From assembly GCF_019469425.1 (NCBI RefSeq), contig NZ_CP048272.1:620001-684000 (forward strand): a stretch of 64,000 nt of DNA. Reading direction: 5' to 3'. This stretch comes from Bifidobacterium asteroides. Lineage in GTDB: Bacteria > Actinomycetota > Actinomycetes > Actinomycetales > Bifidobacteriaceae. A program made the translations under genes and the position numbers. The stretch's first letter is position 1, and every line of letters begins with the position of its first letter. Below, in pieces: positions 39,146 to 48,327 of this stretch. Below the pieces are notes generated by a model. The model searched no databases and was not told the DNA's origin. It saw only the letters and a program-made list of their open reading frames with translations.

Positions 39146-40121
39146 ATGAGCGTGCCTATCGATATAAGTCAAGCCAGCGTCGACGACCCCTTCTGGTCTG
39201 CCGAGCAGGAGCTGGTCAGAACTGCAGTCCTGCCTTACCGATGGAGGGCTCTCAACGACCAGGTTCCGGGCGCTTCGCCTAGCTACTGCATGCACACCTT
39301 TCGCGCTGCTGCCTCCATGAACAAGAGGCTGAAAGGGCAGCATGGGAGCCGAGCCATCCGGCGGCCTCGCCAACCAGGGGTCCCACTGTCTGCCGGAGGA
39401 CCCGGATCATCCCGATCCGGATAAGTTCTATGGTTGCGTTTTCCAGGATACTGACTTCTCCAAATGGGTGGAAGCAGTGGGGTTACCCCCTGGCGCATCA
39501 TCCGGATGCGCCTGCTGCCCGCCCAACTTGGCCCGCCTGGTCGAATCGGTGCGGGATTACGCCTACACCCTTGCCGAGGATGGGTCCTCGCTCTTTGTGC
39601 ACCTCTACATCGGTGGTAGTATCCAGGCGGACCTGTGGGAGGGGTCGATCGCTTTGCGGGTGCATTCGGCACTGCCTTGGAAGGGTCGAATCCGCCTAAA
39701 GGCTGAGGCTTCCGGTAATGGCCGGACCACCCTGGCTTTCCGTCTGCTTTCCTGGGCTGGCGGCGATGCAGCCACCGATGCGGTGACGGTCCACACAGGC
39801 CAAGGTTCCTCGGATGATATCAGCCGACGTGTGGAACGGGGGTACCTCTACCTTTCCGGTCCTTGGAAGAAGGGTGATCGGATCGACACTGACTTCGACA
39901 TGCCAGTACGTGCTGTTGCCGCCTATCCTCTGGTCAGCCTGGATGCGGACAAGGTGGCGGTGACCAGGGGACCATAATCAACAGACGGGGCTGATACTGC
40001 TCCGCTCTACCGTCAATGGCAACAGTTCCATTGCATGCTGACCGCGGCCACCCTGATTCCCTATTTCGCCTGGTCCAACCGTGGAGAAAACGAAATGAGG
40101 GTTTTCTTGGACGTGGACTGA
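39146..40121 (+). pseudogene. HypBA1-like GH127 beta-L-arabinofuranosidase, frameshifted and internally deleted
   Basis: Pieces align in order with the bifidobacterial beta-L-arabinofuranosidase HypBA1 as I remember it. The N-terminus runs DDPFWSAEQELVRTAVLPYRW, then FYGCVFQDTDFSKWVEAV. After a jump of roughly 300 residues comes GCACCPPNLARLVESV with the paired zinc cysteines, then VAVTRGP, and after a second gap LIPYFAWSNRGENEMRVF. The missing block would hold the acid/base Glu and the ETC motif, so the product cannot be active. At least one frame change near 39340 and a stop at about 39977 add to this. It follows the broken transporter by about 40 bases, suggesting a former arabinoside-use operon. 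Confidence 0.85.
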
Positions 40122-40134
40122 AGGCCGCCATCCT

Positions 40135-41562
40135 TCAAGCATGTTGCGGTTTCTGAGAGCGACGCAGAGCGGCCAGGATCAGCAGGACCTCCAGGGCGCC
40201 AACGATCAGCAGCAGGATCAAGGCATGCTGGGAGCCGTTGATGGTTCCCAGCCTTCGGTTTGCGACTGCGGCCTGGCCTGCTGCGACGATGGTGGCCGCC
40301 AGGCTGCTGCCGATGGCTGCGGCGAACTGCTGGACGGTGTTGAAGATGGCGTTGCCGTCGGCCTGCTGCTCCCGACTCAGCCGGTGCAGGCCGTTGGTCA
40401 TGATGTTGCCGAAGCTCAGCCCGATGCCCAGCATGAAGAGAATATAGAGTATCAGGATGGCCAGGGCTGTCAGCCGACGGGCCGTCAGGGCGAATCCGAG
40501 GAGGCTGATCAGGGCGACACAGCTGCCGCTGATGATGGGAATGCGCGGGCCTAGCTGATCGTAAAGCCTGCCGGAGAGCGGGGCCAGAACGGCTCCGATC
40601 GCCGCACCTGGCAGCACCACCAGTCCGGCCTGCAGCGAGGTGCATCCATCAACCAGCTGCAGGTAGTTGGGCAGGATGAATGAGAGAGCCAGGGCACTGA
40701 TCTCGAAGAAGATGTAGGCGCCGACATGCAGGGAGAAGCGGCTGTCGGCGAACAGGCGCACGTCAATGATCGGTTGGGCCTGATGCCGAGCGCGGACGGT
40801 GAACCCTGCCAGGGCGATAAGCCCCAGGGCCAGCGCACCGCCGAACCTCCAGGAGAGCCATCCTGCCGAGGCGTTGCTGATGCCGAAGATCAAACCTGCA
40901 AAGCCCAGAACCATCAGGAATATGTCAAGCGGGCCCAGCCCGGCTGCTTCCCTGTCTGCCGACACGGGAACCGAGGGTATACAGGCCAGGCCGGTGACCA
41001 GCGAGATGACCAGTACGGGGATCAGGATGATGAAGACGAAACGCCACCCGATGGTGGTCGCCACCAAACCGCCGAAGGTGGGGCCGACAGCTGGTCCGAT
41101 AGCTGTAATCAGAGTGCCTACGCCCATCATAGTACCGATGCGCTTTGTCGGGACTTCCTGGAGGATGATGTTGAACATCAGTGGCAGGGCGATACTGGTA
41201 CCCAATCCTTGTATGGCCCTTCCCAGCAGCAGGAGCGGGAAGACTGGAGCCAGCGCGTCGATGACCAGTCCGGTCAGGAAGAGCAGATTAGCGCACAGAA
41301 AGAGGGTTCGGCTGCGGAATCGGCGCTTGAGAGCTGCTGAGAGCGGGGTGATGGAGGCGACGACCAGCAGGTAGAGGGTGGTCATCCATTGCACGCTGGA
41401 GGTTCCGATGCCGAAATGGCTCATGAGGGCAGGGAAGGTGATGTTCATGGCAGTTTCCACGATCACGCCGCAGAAGGACATGATGCCAGTGGCTATGATA
41501 GCGCCGATTACCTTGCGGGGGATTGCTGTACTTTGCTCTTGGCTTGTTTGGGTCGCGCTCAT
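40135..41562 (-). CDS. DHA2-family MFS drug transporter
   Basis: A 475-residue protein with fourteen predicted membrane segments, typical of EmrB/QacA exporters. It shows SVQWMTTLYLLVVA in helix 2, the motif GRAIQGLGTSIALPL in helix 4 and AVGPTFGGLV in helix 5 (antiporter motif C region). It overlaps the upstream MarR gene by four bases, so the two form an operon. Multidrug or organic-anion efflux under MarR control is the usual role of such pairs; the substrate is not known. Confidence 0.9.
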   Translation of the reverse strand: MSATQTSQEQSTAIPRKVIGAIIATGIMSFCGVIVETAMNITFPALMSHFGIGTSSVQWMTTLYLLVVASITPLSAALKRRFRSRTLFLCANLLFLTGLVIDALAPVFPLLLLGRAIQGLGTSIALPLMFNIILQEVPTKRIGTMMGVGTLITAIGPAVGPTFGGLVATTIGWRFVFIILIPVLVISLVTGLACIPSVPVSADREAAGLGPLDIFLMVLGFAGLIFGISNASAGWLSWRFGGALALGLIALAGFTVRARHQAQPIIDVRLFADSRFSLHVGAYIFFEISALALSFILPNYLQLVDGCTSLQAGLVVLPGAAIGAVLAPLSGRLYDQLGPRIPIISGSCVALISLLGFALTARRLTALAILILYILFMLGIGLSFGNIMTNGLHRLSREQQADGNAIFNTVQQFAAAIGSSLAATIVAAGQAAVANRRLGTINGSQHALILLLIVGALEVLLILAALRRSQKPQHA

Positions 41563-42008
41563 GAGCGAGATTCCTTCCTGGTCTGGGTGGAATCATCGGA
41601 ATTCAAGGCGATGAAATAGGCCAGCACACGATCGAAGGCAGCCAGATCACACTGGTCGAACTGGCGCTCCATGGCCTTTTGCTGGTTGTCTATATATGCC
41701 CGCACAGCTTTCTGCAGGCCCCGAGCCTTTGCGGTCGGAACAATGATGCGTTGACGGCTGTCCTTGGGATCCCGTTTGGCGGCGACCAGTCCGCTGGCCT
41801 CCATGCGCTGCAGGATTTTTGTCGTTGTAGACGGGCGGATGTCGAATTCCATCTCGATGTCCCGTTGGGTGTGGTCCTGGGACTCGCCCAGGAAGTCGAT
41901 GATGGACATCTGGGTGCCTGTGAGCCCATATCGGGCCGCGTAGGCATCCATGGATCGTGACATGAGGTTGGCTGCCCGTTTGATTCGCTTGCCGTAGTCT
42001 TTGCTCAA
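41559..42008 (-). CDS. MarR family transcriptional regulator
   Basis: A 149-residue winged-helix protein: LTGTQMSIIDFLGE, then HTQRDIEMEFDIRPSTTTKILQ (recognition region), then LVAAKRDPKDSRQRIIVPT (wing). The start is TTG at 42008, supported by GGGAGGATC just upstream. It overlaps the MFS exporter by four bases and most likely represses the operon until a phenolic or other ligand binds. A candidate operator lies 22 bases upstream of the start. Confidence 0.92.
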   Translation of the reverse strand: MSKDYGKRIKRAANLMSRSMDAYAARYGLTGTQMSIIDFLGESQDHTQRDIEMEFDIRPSTTTKILQRMEASGLVAAKRDPKDSRQRIIVPTAKARGLQKAVRAYIDNQQKAMERQFDQCDLAAFDRVLAYFIALNSDDSTQTRKESRS

Positions 42009-42030
42009 AGATCCTCCCTCGGATAGATCG

Positions 42031-42042
42031 TTAGCTACCTAA
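42031..42042. promoter_or_regulatory. Candidate MarR operator
   Basis: TTAGCTACCTAA, a near-palindrome (10 of 12 positions symmetric) directly upstream of the marR start. This TTAG...CTAA form is common for MarR-type operators and would give autoregulation. Confidence 0.5.
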
Positions 42043-42238
42043 TGAATAATCTCCCAGGTATGGACAAGCGTTCATGCCAGGTTGCTAAAGGCAGCAATGA
42101 GGTCTTTGGACTCTTCTGCAGGCATTGCAGAAGACTGTCGCATCGTTGCAGCAAGCAGCGTGGCACCTGTGATCTGGTCTTTACTTGGACCAAGGCAATG
42201 ATGCCGTGTCAGATGGTCCGGGGGGGGGGGCGTTAATT

Positions 42239-42770
42239 TTACCTGACTTGTTCCTGTCGCTGGCTGATGTCGATGACCGATCCGCGCTGGATCAACTTTG
42301 CTGGAATAAGCATCTTGGTTTTTGCGGGAACGTATTCTCCCCTCGCGCCCGATCGTTTCGAAGTCCATGCGCATGGTAGTCAGACTCAAACTGGGGACTG
42401 TTCCCACTAGAGAATCGTCGACACCGATCACGCTGACATCCTCAGGCACTCTTTTGCCGGAATCCTTGAGGCCTTCAATGGCTCCATAAGCCATCTAGTC
42501 GTTGGCTGCATAGATGGCTGTGCAATCGGTTTCATGCGCCAAAGCTCGCCTTGCTTCATATCCGCTGTCTGCTTCCCGGTCGCCTATATAGGTCGGCGGT
42601 ACCGGGATGCTACGAGCCTGAAGGACGTATCTCCAGCCCTTGGCCCGGTTTTCCGCAGCCTGTGAAGCCAAGGGGCCTGAGATGTGGTAAACGGTACGGT
42701 GGCCTTTCCTAAGCAAATATTCGACAGCCGAAGTAGGGCATCCAAATGTTTGCGACACCACATATAGTTG
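42239..42770 (-). pseudogene. LacI family regulator remnant
   Basis: Only the effector-binding half remains: SQTFGCPTSAVEYLLRKGHRTVYHI, then YEARRALAHETDCTAIYAAND, an in-frame TAG at 42492-42494, then MAYGAIEGLKDSGKRVPEDV and LSLTTMRMDFETIGREG. The typical ending MLIPAKLIQRGSVIDI is in another frame, ending at 42239. The DNA-binding helix-turn-helix region, expected upstream, is absent. It may once have controlled the neighbouring decayed sugar genes. Confidence 0.85.
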
Positions 42771-43634
42771 ATATTGTCAATAATGGATTAATCCATAGTA
42801 TTTGATGATATTGTTGGAGTAACTGGCCGGCGCGCCTATGGTGTGGCCATAAAGCGTGCATGAGCCGGGCCTGGAGTCGGAACAGCAGTGTGTATCAGCA
42901 AAACCGCGGCTCTCTTGAGAGGACCAGGAGCGAAAACACAACGCCGTTCCTGCGCCTGTGCCGGAACAAGTCCTGAGGGGCCGCGGTGCAGGGGCAGTGC
43001 CCGATTGGAGGAAGGCCTCAGCACCAAGGTGCGAGGCCGGAAACCTAAAAGGCCCTGGGGGGGTTGACTGCAATGCGATTCGAATCCGTGAAACATCCTG
43101 ACCCAAGCGGTGGTGCCAGTGTGACTGGTGCCGTTCACGCGGCACGGAACAAGGCAATGTTCCCAATGCTGCGTGATGCCTTGGGGGTGACTCAGAAATG
43201 GGTCGCGGATCGTTGAGGTGTGCGGACTCTGGCTATGTCCCGCTGGAGGATGCCGACAGTTCACAGGCGCAACCGTATCCGGAGGCCTGGGAGATGCTTG
43301 AGTGCCTGTGGAACCAGGTGGATTGACGCCCACAGGCTCACGTTCGCGATCCCCTTTGTGGTGCTTGCATTGTGCACACAGCTTTCCCAGTGGCGGAGGA
43401 GCGGCCTGCGCGTGCCGCCTGTCAACCGATCATAGAGGATGCCCATCTTTTTCCAAGGTGGCGCATGAAGCGTCTTTGCTCTATCCACTTATAATGGATG
43501 CCAATTGATGGATAATAACAAGTGATAATCAGTGAAAAGTAAATGAATTCAATCCTGCGCGACTTTATCGCGGCACTATGGCTCGCTTTATGAAGATGTA
43601 AATGGCTTGAGGACAAGGGAGAGGGAGGAAGTAT
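42771..43634. other. 864-base region without a recognised gene
   Basis: Upstream of the large surface-protein gene. No frame has both a ribosome site and protein features. It begins where the LacI remnant loses homology, so it may mark a deletion or insertion boundary. A 20-base sequence at 42916-42935 recurs at 47692-47711 with two mismatches. The surface-protein promoter should lie in the AT-rich stretch around 43490-43600. Confidence 0.45.
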
Positions 43635-46487
43635 ATGTTCCGCGCCGAAGAACAACAAAGCCGGAATCGTATCGACAGGATGCCAAGGAAGGAAGCTGCG
43701 AGTAATAGCGATCGGATGGCAGCCGGATATCTTTCGAGAATGTCCCGCCTCCTCAAGGGCCTGCTGCTTGTCGTGCTCCGCTTGGCCGTGCTGTGCGCCT
43801 CGGTGATCGGCATCGGGACAACGGGGGTGCCAGCCGTGGCTGCTGGTGCGGAGACCCGGATCGACACCAAGCCAAAGGTCTTCCAATTCATGGCTTATAA
43901 CGATAAGGTCGATTCGTACCAGGATGAGCTCCGCCTTGATCTGGTTCTACGGGTGCCCCACAAGGAGTTCGATCCGAACTGCGTGGCACTAGGCCAGACG
44001 ACGCCGGCCGCATCCAGGGGTTGTTCCCTGTCCTTCCTGTACCAATACTCCGGATCGGACCAACCAAGGAGGTTCAGACGTTCCCGATACATCAATACCA
44101 TGGGGCGGAAAGGTGCAAACAGCTACGATGGAGCCCTCGCATGGGCGAGGAACCAGGATGAGGCCTTTACCGTTCACGAAATAATCAATTCAGGTGTTTA
44201 TGACTACTTGGCCATCTCCATTGAAGGCGACCTTGACTACACGGATACCAAATCCTCGATCGACGCCTACAAGACGGGTGGTTCGAAGCAGGAACTCGCC
44301 GTGTACGCCGTCATCGACCATGACCGTCAGGGGAGGAACATCCTATGCGGCGACGCTGTATGGAATTATGGAGATGATATGTGCGGCACCTTCAATCCGG
44401 ATTCCTTGAACAGCGCACGATCGGTCAATATCATGGATGCCATTGGGGAGCGCGGTACCAGACTCTATATGCAGAATTGCAGAACGTCCGGAGGGGCCAA
44501 ATACTGCAGTGGTCCGGCTTCTTTCGTCGGCTGGGATGGGCACCCGCTCCTGTGGAGCGGGCGTCAGGCGAACTGGGGGTTGGTGACCGATTTCGGGTTC
44601 CCCGCGGGCAATAACAATCCGGCCGTGCCGGAAGGGGTGGCACCGGCCAAATCGTTCTTCGTGTATTGGTATAACGTGGGGGGACCAGGGTCCTCCAAGA
44701 ACCCTGGGTGCACGGAGAACACCTCCTTTAAGTATCAATGGGTGGGGTTGAAGAACAACACGTGGGTGCCGGTCAAGGCGCTCACGCCCAAAGCGGTGGA
44801 AGTCCAAGGGCAGCCGGCGGGCTACAGCTCACCCGGGTCCGCCTCCGGCTCCGAGCAAGGGGCCGCATATAATGACAAACCCAGGGCAGCCGGTTCGTCG
44901 CGGGCCAAGACCAACAACCTGTTCGCCGTCAATGATGCCGGTGAGCCCATGCCGGCGCAGCGCCCGGACGGGTCCATCGACTTCAAACTCGCCAAGTCCA
45001 TGCAGGGGTTGGATGGATACTTCAAGTTACTCACTTGGCCCATAACCAAGGATGCGAACGGCCAGATCTGCAAGACCACCACACAGGTGGAGAAGGACAC
45101 CTACAATCCCGAGGCCGGCATCGAGAACCTGGATGCCAAGGAAGTTGAGCACCGGATGCAGACGGCCTGGACCATCGATACCGCCTTCTACCGGTACAGT
45201 GTCAACCCTCCACAGGCGCCTACCATCAATTCCATCGATGGAACCGGTCTGGGGTCCGGAGGAGCCGTCTGGGCTGATAATCTCACCCCGACCATATCCG
45301 GCACCTGTCAGCCGGCCGTTGACCCCCAAACGCCGAACAGGGTGACCCTGTTCGGCGAGAATCCAGCGAAACCCATCAGCGCGAACAATCCAGACGAATC
45401 CGACAATCGCGGGTTCGCCATAGGCACCGTCGCTTGCGTTCCCAATGACGCCAGGAATCCAGACAAGGGCGGCACCTGGAGTATCCGCGATGACAATACG
45501 GCCTATCCAAGCAAGGGCGTCAACACCAACATGGGCCGTCGGCGGTATCATGCCTGGATAACCGAGCACTCGACCGGCTACAACCTCACCTCCGGCTTTT
45601 CCAACCTGGCAACAGCACGATTCGCCGCTCAGAACGAGGCGGCTCCGGTGGTGCAGGCCATAACGGTACCCCATACCCGCAAGGGCGTCCTGCCAGCGGG
45701 ATCGGCGGTGAGGGTCGAGGGCACAGCCAGGCCGACCTATCTTGCGGGAAACGACACGAACCTGTCGGATTCGAGGCTGGAGGTCTTCATGGTCCAATCC
45801 TCATCCGGTGCCGAGACCTCCCTAGGAACCTCAGGCGAACATGATTTCAGCACGAGCACCCCTTCAGGGGGTTCATCCCCGGTAGGTCACATCGTCATTG
45901 AGCCCGTCACGGAAGGACATGTGTGGCACTGGAAAATCGACATCAATCCATTGGTGTTCCTAAATGCCTTTGACGGTAGCCCTGGCAGCGAGCAGTATAC
46001 ATTCGGTGCCCGTTTGGTTAATCCCGCAGGAAAGCCTTCGGACGATGCCCGCAAGGATCAGATGGTGGATATGACCCCGACCGATCCGGGGATCATCGGC
46101 GCCGACTGGCAAACGGTCAGTGGCAGGGCGGTGATGAAGGGAACCGAAACAGTCGACGCGAATGCCAAGGTGACCGTGACCTGGCCGTCCAACCAGGCCG
46201 GCAGGACCAGCGATACCGTCATGTCAGGAGCGGACGGTGCCTGGGCGGTACTGCTCCCCAGTGGGATCGAGCCTGGGGAGGTGAGCGTAACGGTTGTGGA
46301 TTCGAATGGCAATCAATCTGAACCGTATAAACAGTACCTGGATGTTGCGCCTCCATTGGATGGCCTCCCTCTCGCGGGTGCTCCAAAACATACGACGCTG
46401 CTTCTGGTGTTCTCCCTTGTACTGCTCGTCGCCTTGACCTGCGCATGGCTGCGGCGCAGGCGCGAATTCACTCCGCCTGCATCCTGA
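43635..46487 (+). CDS. Large sortase-anchored surface protein of unknown function
   Basis: A 950-residue protein. A long basic N-terminus leads to a hydrophobic signal core (LLKGLLLVVLRLAVLCASVI) and probable cleavage after AVAAG. The first 400 residues have several cysteine pairs and match no family I know. The rest contains beta-sandwich Ig-like stretches (VRVEGTARPTYLAGNDT; VSGRAVMKGTETVDANAKVTVTWP). The C-terminus has LPLAGAP, a hydrophobic helix and RRRREF, a sortase-type sorting signal with a non-standard LPLAG pentad. GGGAGGAAG precedes the ATG. Cell-wall exposure is clear; adhesion is inferred. Confidence 0.85.
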   Translation: MFRAEEQQSRNRIDRMPRKEAASNSDRMAAGYLSRMSRLLKGLLLVVLRLAVLCASVIGIGTTGVPAVAAGAETRIDTKPKVFQFMAYNDKVDSYQDELRLDLVLRVPHKEFDPNCVALGQTTPAASRGCSLSFLYQYSGSDQPRRFRRSRYINTMGRKGANSYDGALAWARNQDEAFTVHEIINSGVYDYLAISIEGDLDYTDTKSSIDAYKTGGSKQELAVYAVIDHDRQGRNILCGDAVWNYGDDMCGTFNPDSLNSARSVNIMDAIGERGTRLYMQNCRTSGGAKYCSGPASFVGWDGHPLLWSGRQANWGLVTDFGFPAGNNNPAVPEGVAPAKSFFVYWYNVGGPGSSKNPGCTENTSFKYQWVGLKNNTWVPVKALTPKAVEVQGQPAGYSSPGSASGSEQGAAYNDKPRAAGSSRAKTNNLFAVNDAGEPMPAQRPDGSIDFKLAKSMQGLDGYFKLLTWPITKDANGQICKTTTQVEKDTYNPEAGIENLDAKEVEHRMQTAWTIDTAFYRYSVNPPQAPTINSIDGTGLGSGGAVWADNLTPTISGTCQPAVDPQTPNRVTLFGENPAKPISANNPDESDNRGFAIGTVACVPNDARNPDKGGTWSIRDDNTAYPSKGVNTNMGRRRYHAWITEHSTGYNLTSGFSNLATARFAAQNEAAPVVQAITVPHTRKGVLPAGSAVRVEGTARPTYLAGNDTNLSDSRLEVFMVQSSSGAETSLGTSGEHDFSTSTPSGGSSPVGHIVIEPVTEGHVWHWKIDINPLVFLNAFDGSPGSEQYTFGARLVNPAGKPSDDARKDQMVDMTPTDPGIIGADWQTVSGRAVMKGTETVDANAKVTVTWPSNQAGRTSDTVMSGADGAWAVLLPSGIEPGEVSVTVVDSNGNQSEPYKQYLDVAPPLDGLPLAGAPKHTTLLLVFSLVLLVALTCAWLRRRREFTPPAS

Positions 46488-46598
46488 ATCGGTGGGGGTA
46501 TCGGACCTTGTATGCGAGCGGGAACTGTCTGTTCAGGCAGGTTCGGATGCGGCATCAGCGTGTCCCTTTCCTTGGCTGGTTGTCGTAGAGTGGTTGAC

Positions 46599-47459
46599 AT
46601 GGACGAAGGCGACAATGTGACGGTGAAAACCCAAGAGGGACGTCGGCTTTCCGGCAGAGCCTATGGCCCCCGTGACGGCGACCCGGTACTTTTCATAGCC
46701 GGGGCCGGCATGGGCAAGTCCATGCTCTTCGGTGAGGAGGTACTTCCGCAGCATGGCATCCGCGTCTTGACGATGGACAGACCCGGCATGGGCGCTTCGG
46801 ACCCGGAACCGAACCGCACGATGACAGGAACTGCCGAGGATTACCGAATATTCACCCAAGCCTTGCTCGGCACGGGGGCCGCATCCGTCCCGGTGGTAGC
46901 GAATTCACAGGGCGGTATGTTCGGTCTCGCGCTGGCGGCACTAGGTTTCGCCGCAGCATTGGTGCTGGTCTCTCCCGCTGATGAAGTGCAATACCCGGCC
47001 GTTCATGACAAGCTGTCTCCGCAGGCCACGCAGCTTTCCGACCTGGCCGTATCATCTCCCGACTCCGCACGAAAGATACTTCAGGATTTCTCCGCGAAGT
47101 CCATGGAGGATATGGTAATCGGCGGTTCCACGGCGAAGGATGCCGAATTTTACACCAGCGAACCATTCCTGACCCGGTACCGCCGGGCACTATCTGAAGG
47201 GTTTGCACACGAGGGTGTCGGCTATGTGCAGGACACCATGCTGGCCATGAGGCCTTGGAACATCGATATGACCCAGGTGCGATGCCCTGTGAGCATCCTG
47301 TTCGGTGAAGACGACAAGGTGCACTCGCCCGACCATGGCTTGGTGCTGCAGAGCAGAATCGAGACCGCCACGCGCAGACTTTTCCCCGGCGAGGGTGGCT
47401 CGCTCCTTTGGACAAGGGCCGGGGATGTCCTGGATATCGTGCATGCGCTAGCGGAATGA
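46599..47459 (+). CDS. Alpha/beta hydrolase
   Basis: A 286-residue hydrolase. VLFIAGAGMGKS is the oxyanion region, MDRPGMGAS the strand before the lid, NSQGGMFG the nucleophile elbow (Ser about 113), and ILFGEDDKVHSPDHG the acid residue and C-terminal region. The usual catalytic His is not clear at the very end (DIVHALAE is a candidate). The start is uncertain because no strong ribosome site exists before the ATG at 46599. No signal peptide in this form. Substrate unknown. Confidence 0.75.
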   Translation: MDEGDNVTVKTQEGRRLSGRAYGPRDGDPVLFIAGAGMGKSMLFGEEVLPQHGIRVLTMDRPGMGASDPEPNRTMTGTAEDYRIFTQALLGTGAASVPVVANSQGGMFGLALAALGFAAALVLVSPADEVQYPAVHDKLSPQATQLSDLAVSSPDSARKILQDFSAKSMEDMVIGGSTAKDAEFYTSEPFLTRYRRALSEGFAHEGVGYVQDTMLAMRPWNIDMTQVRCPVSILFGEDDKVHSPDHGLVLQSRIETATRRLFPGEGGSLLWTRAGDVLDIVHALAE

Positions 47460-48327
47460 TAGTGAAGCTTCAGCAGGCGATCAGGTATCGCCCGGCTGTG
47501 CTGTTGACGGTAGCGGGACGAATGCGGAAGCGACGGGTTGAGGTTTATGAAAGTGGCAGGAGGCACGTCATGGTGCTGAGGAACCAGAGATGGGGACCCC
47601 GTTGCCTTGCCTGAAGTCAGGTTTCAGGTTTGGCATGCCGTTCTGCACGTTTGGGTCTCAATAAGAGTGGTTTGCTCTCTGAAAGACCGATTTGAGAGGA
47701 CCGGCAGCGAATACCCCGCCATGTGTCCAAGCATGGCAAGGCGGGATTCCGTATGATCTGGAAAGCGTCTGTAATTGAGACCAGGAACAAGCATTGAGAC
47801 GGCTGCTTGGGGTCCTCCGGTACTATGCCATGTTTCAGCAGTTATGTTGGGGATATTGTCTGCCGCCCTCTTTCACGACTGTTTCATCAGATGCTGCTTG
47901 GATCCACGTTGTCTCCTCAGCACCACTGCCTGTATGCACCTTTTCAAACTTCTGATGCTCTTCGATGCCGTCGCAGGTTACCTGGAAAATCCCTATTTTC
48001 GTCTTGCTTGCATGTACCCGATATGGCAAGATACCGCATGAATAGATGCTGATATATGCCTCTATGAAGCTGCTCATAAGAAGCCGTATTGGAAGCATGG
48101 GACCGCCGACCCACATGTTCTTATGTCTGAGTCGTCAGGTTGCCCCGGATGCTAGGAGGGGTTCATCGGCCTGTATTTATTCGGTTTTGTGATCGTGGCG
48201 GCCGGCAAGGAAACCGGCAGGCAGGGCGGTTGAGATTCCCTTCCGTATGAATAGGGGGTAAAGCACCGCCCCCGGTGCTCTGCTTCATCGAGAAGGGAGC
48301 AAAGGGGGCGGGCCGGTGACTGATGGG
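47460..48327. other. 868-base region without a recognised gene
   Basis: Open frames on both strands (for example reverse 48116-47835) lack ribosome sites and family features. It contains the second copy of a 20-base near-repeat (47692-47711) followed by a short inverted repeat (CCCGCCATG...CATGGCAAGGCGGG), and the terminator of the downstream reverse-strand gene. Confidence 0.45.
48262..48279 (-). terminator. Terminator of the acetoin-reductase-like gene
   Basis: On the reverse strand AGCACCG, a four-base loop and CGGTGCT form a 7-bp stem followed by TTTAC, about 50 bases after the stop codon of the short-chain dehydrogenase. Confidence 0.6.

Noticed and set aside
43050-43080. TTCGAATCC-like segment resembling a tRNA T-loop
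   Set aside because: The flanking bases do not form the T-stem, and no acceptor, D or anticodon arms could be built.
47835-48116. Reverse-strand 93-codon frame in the gene-free region
   Set aside because: Composition is mildly protein-like but there is no ribosome site, signal or known motif.
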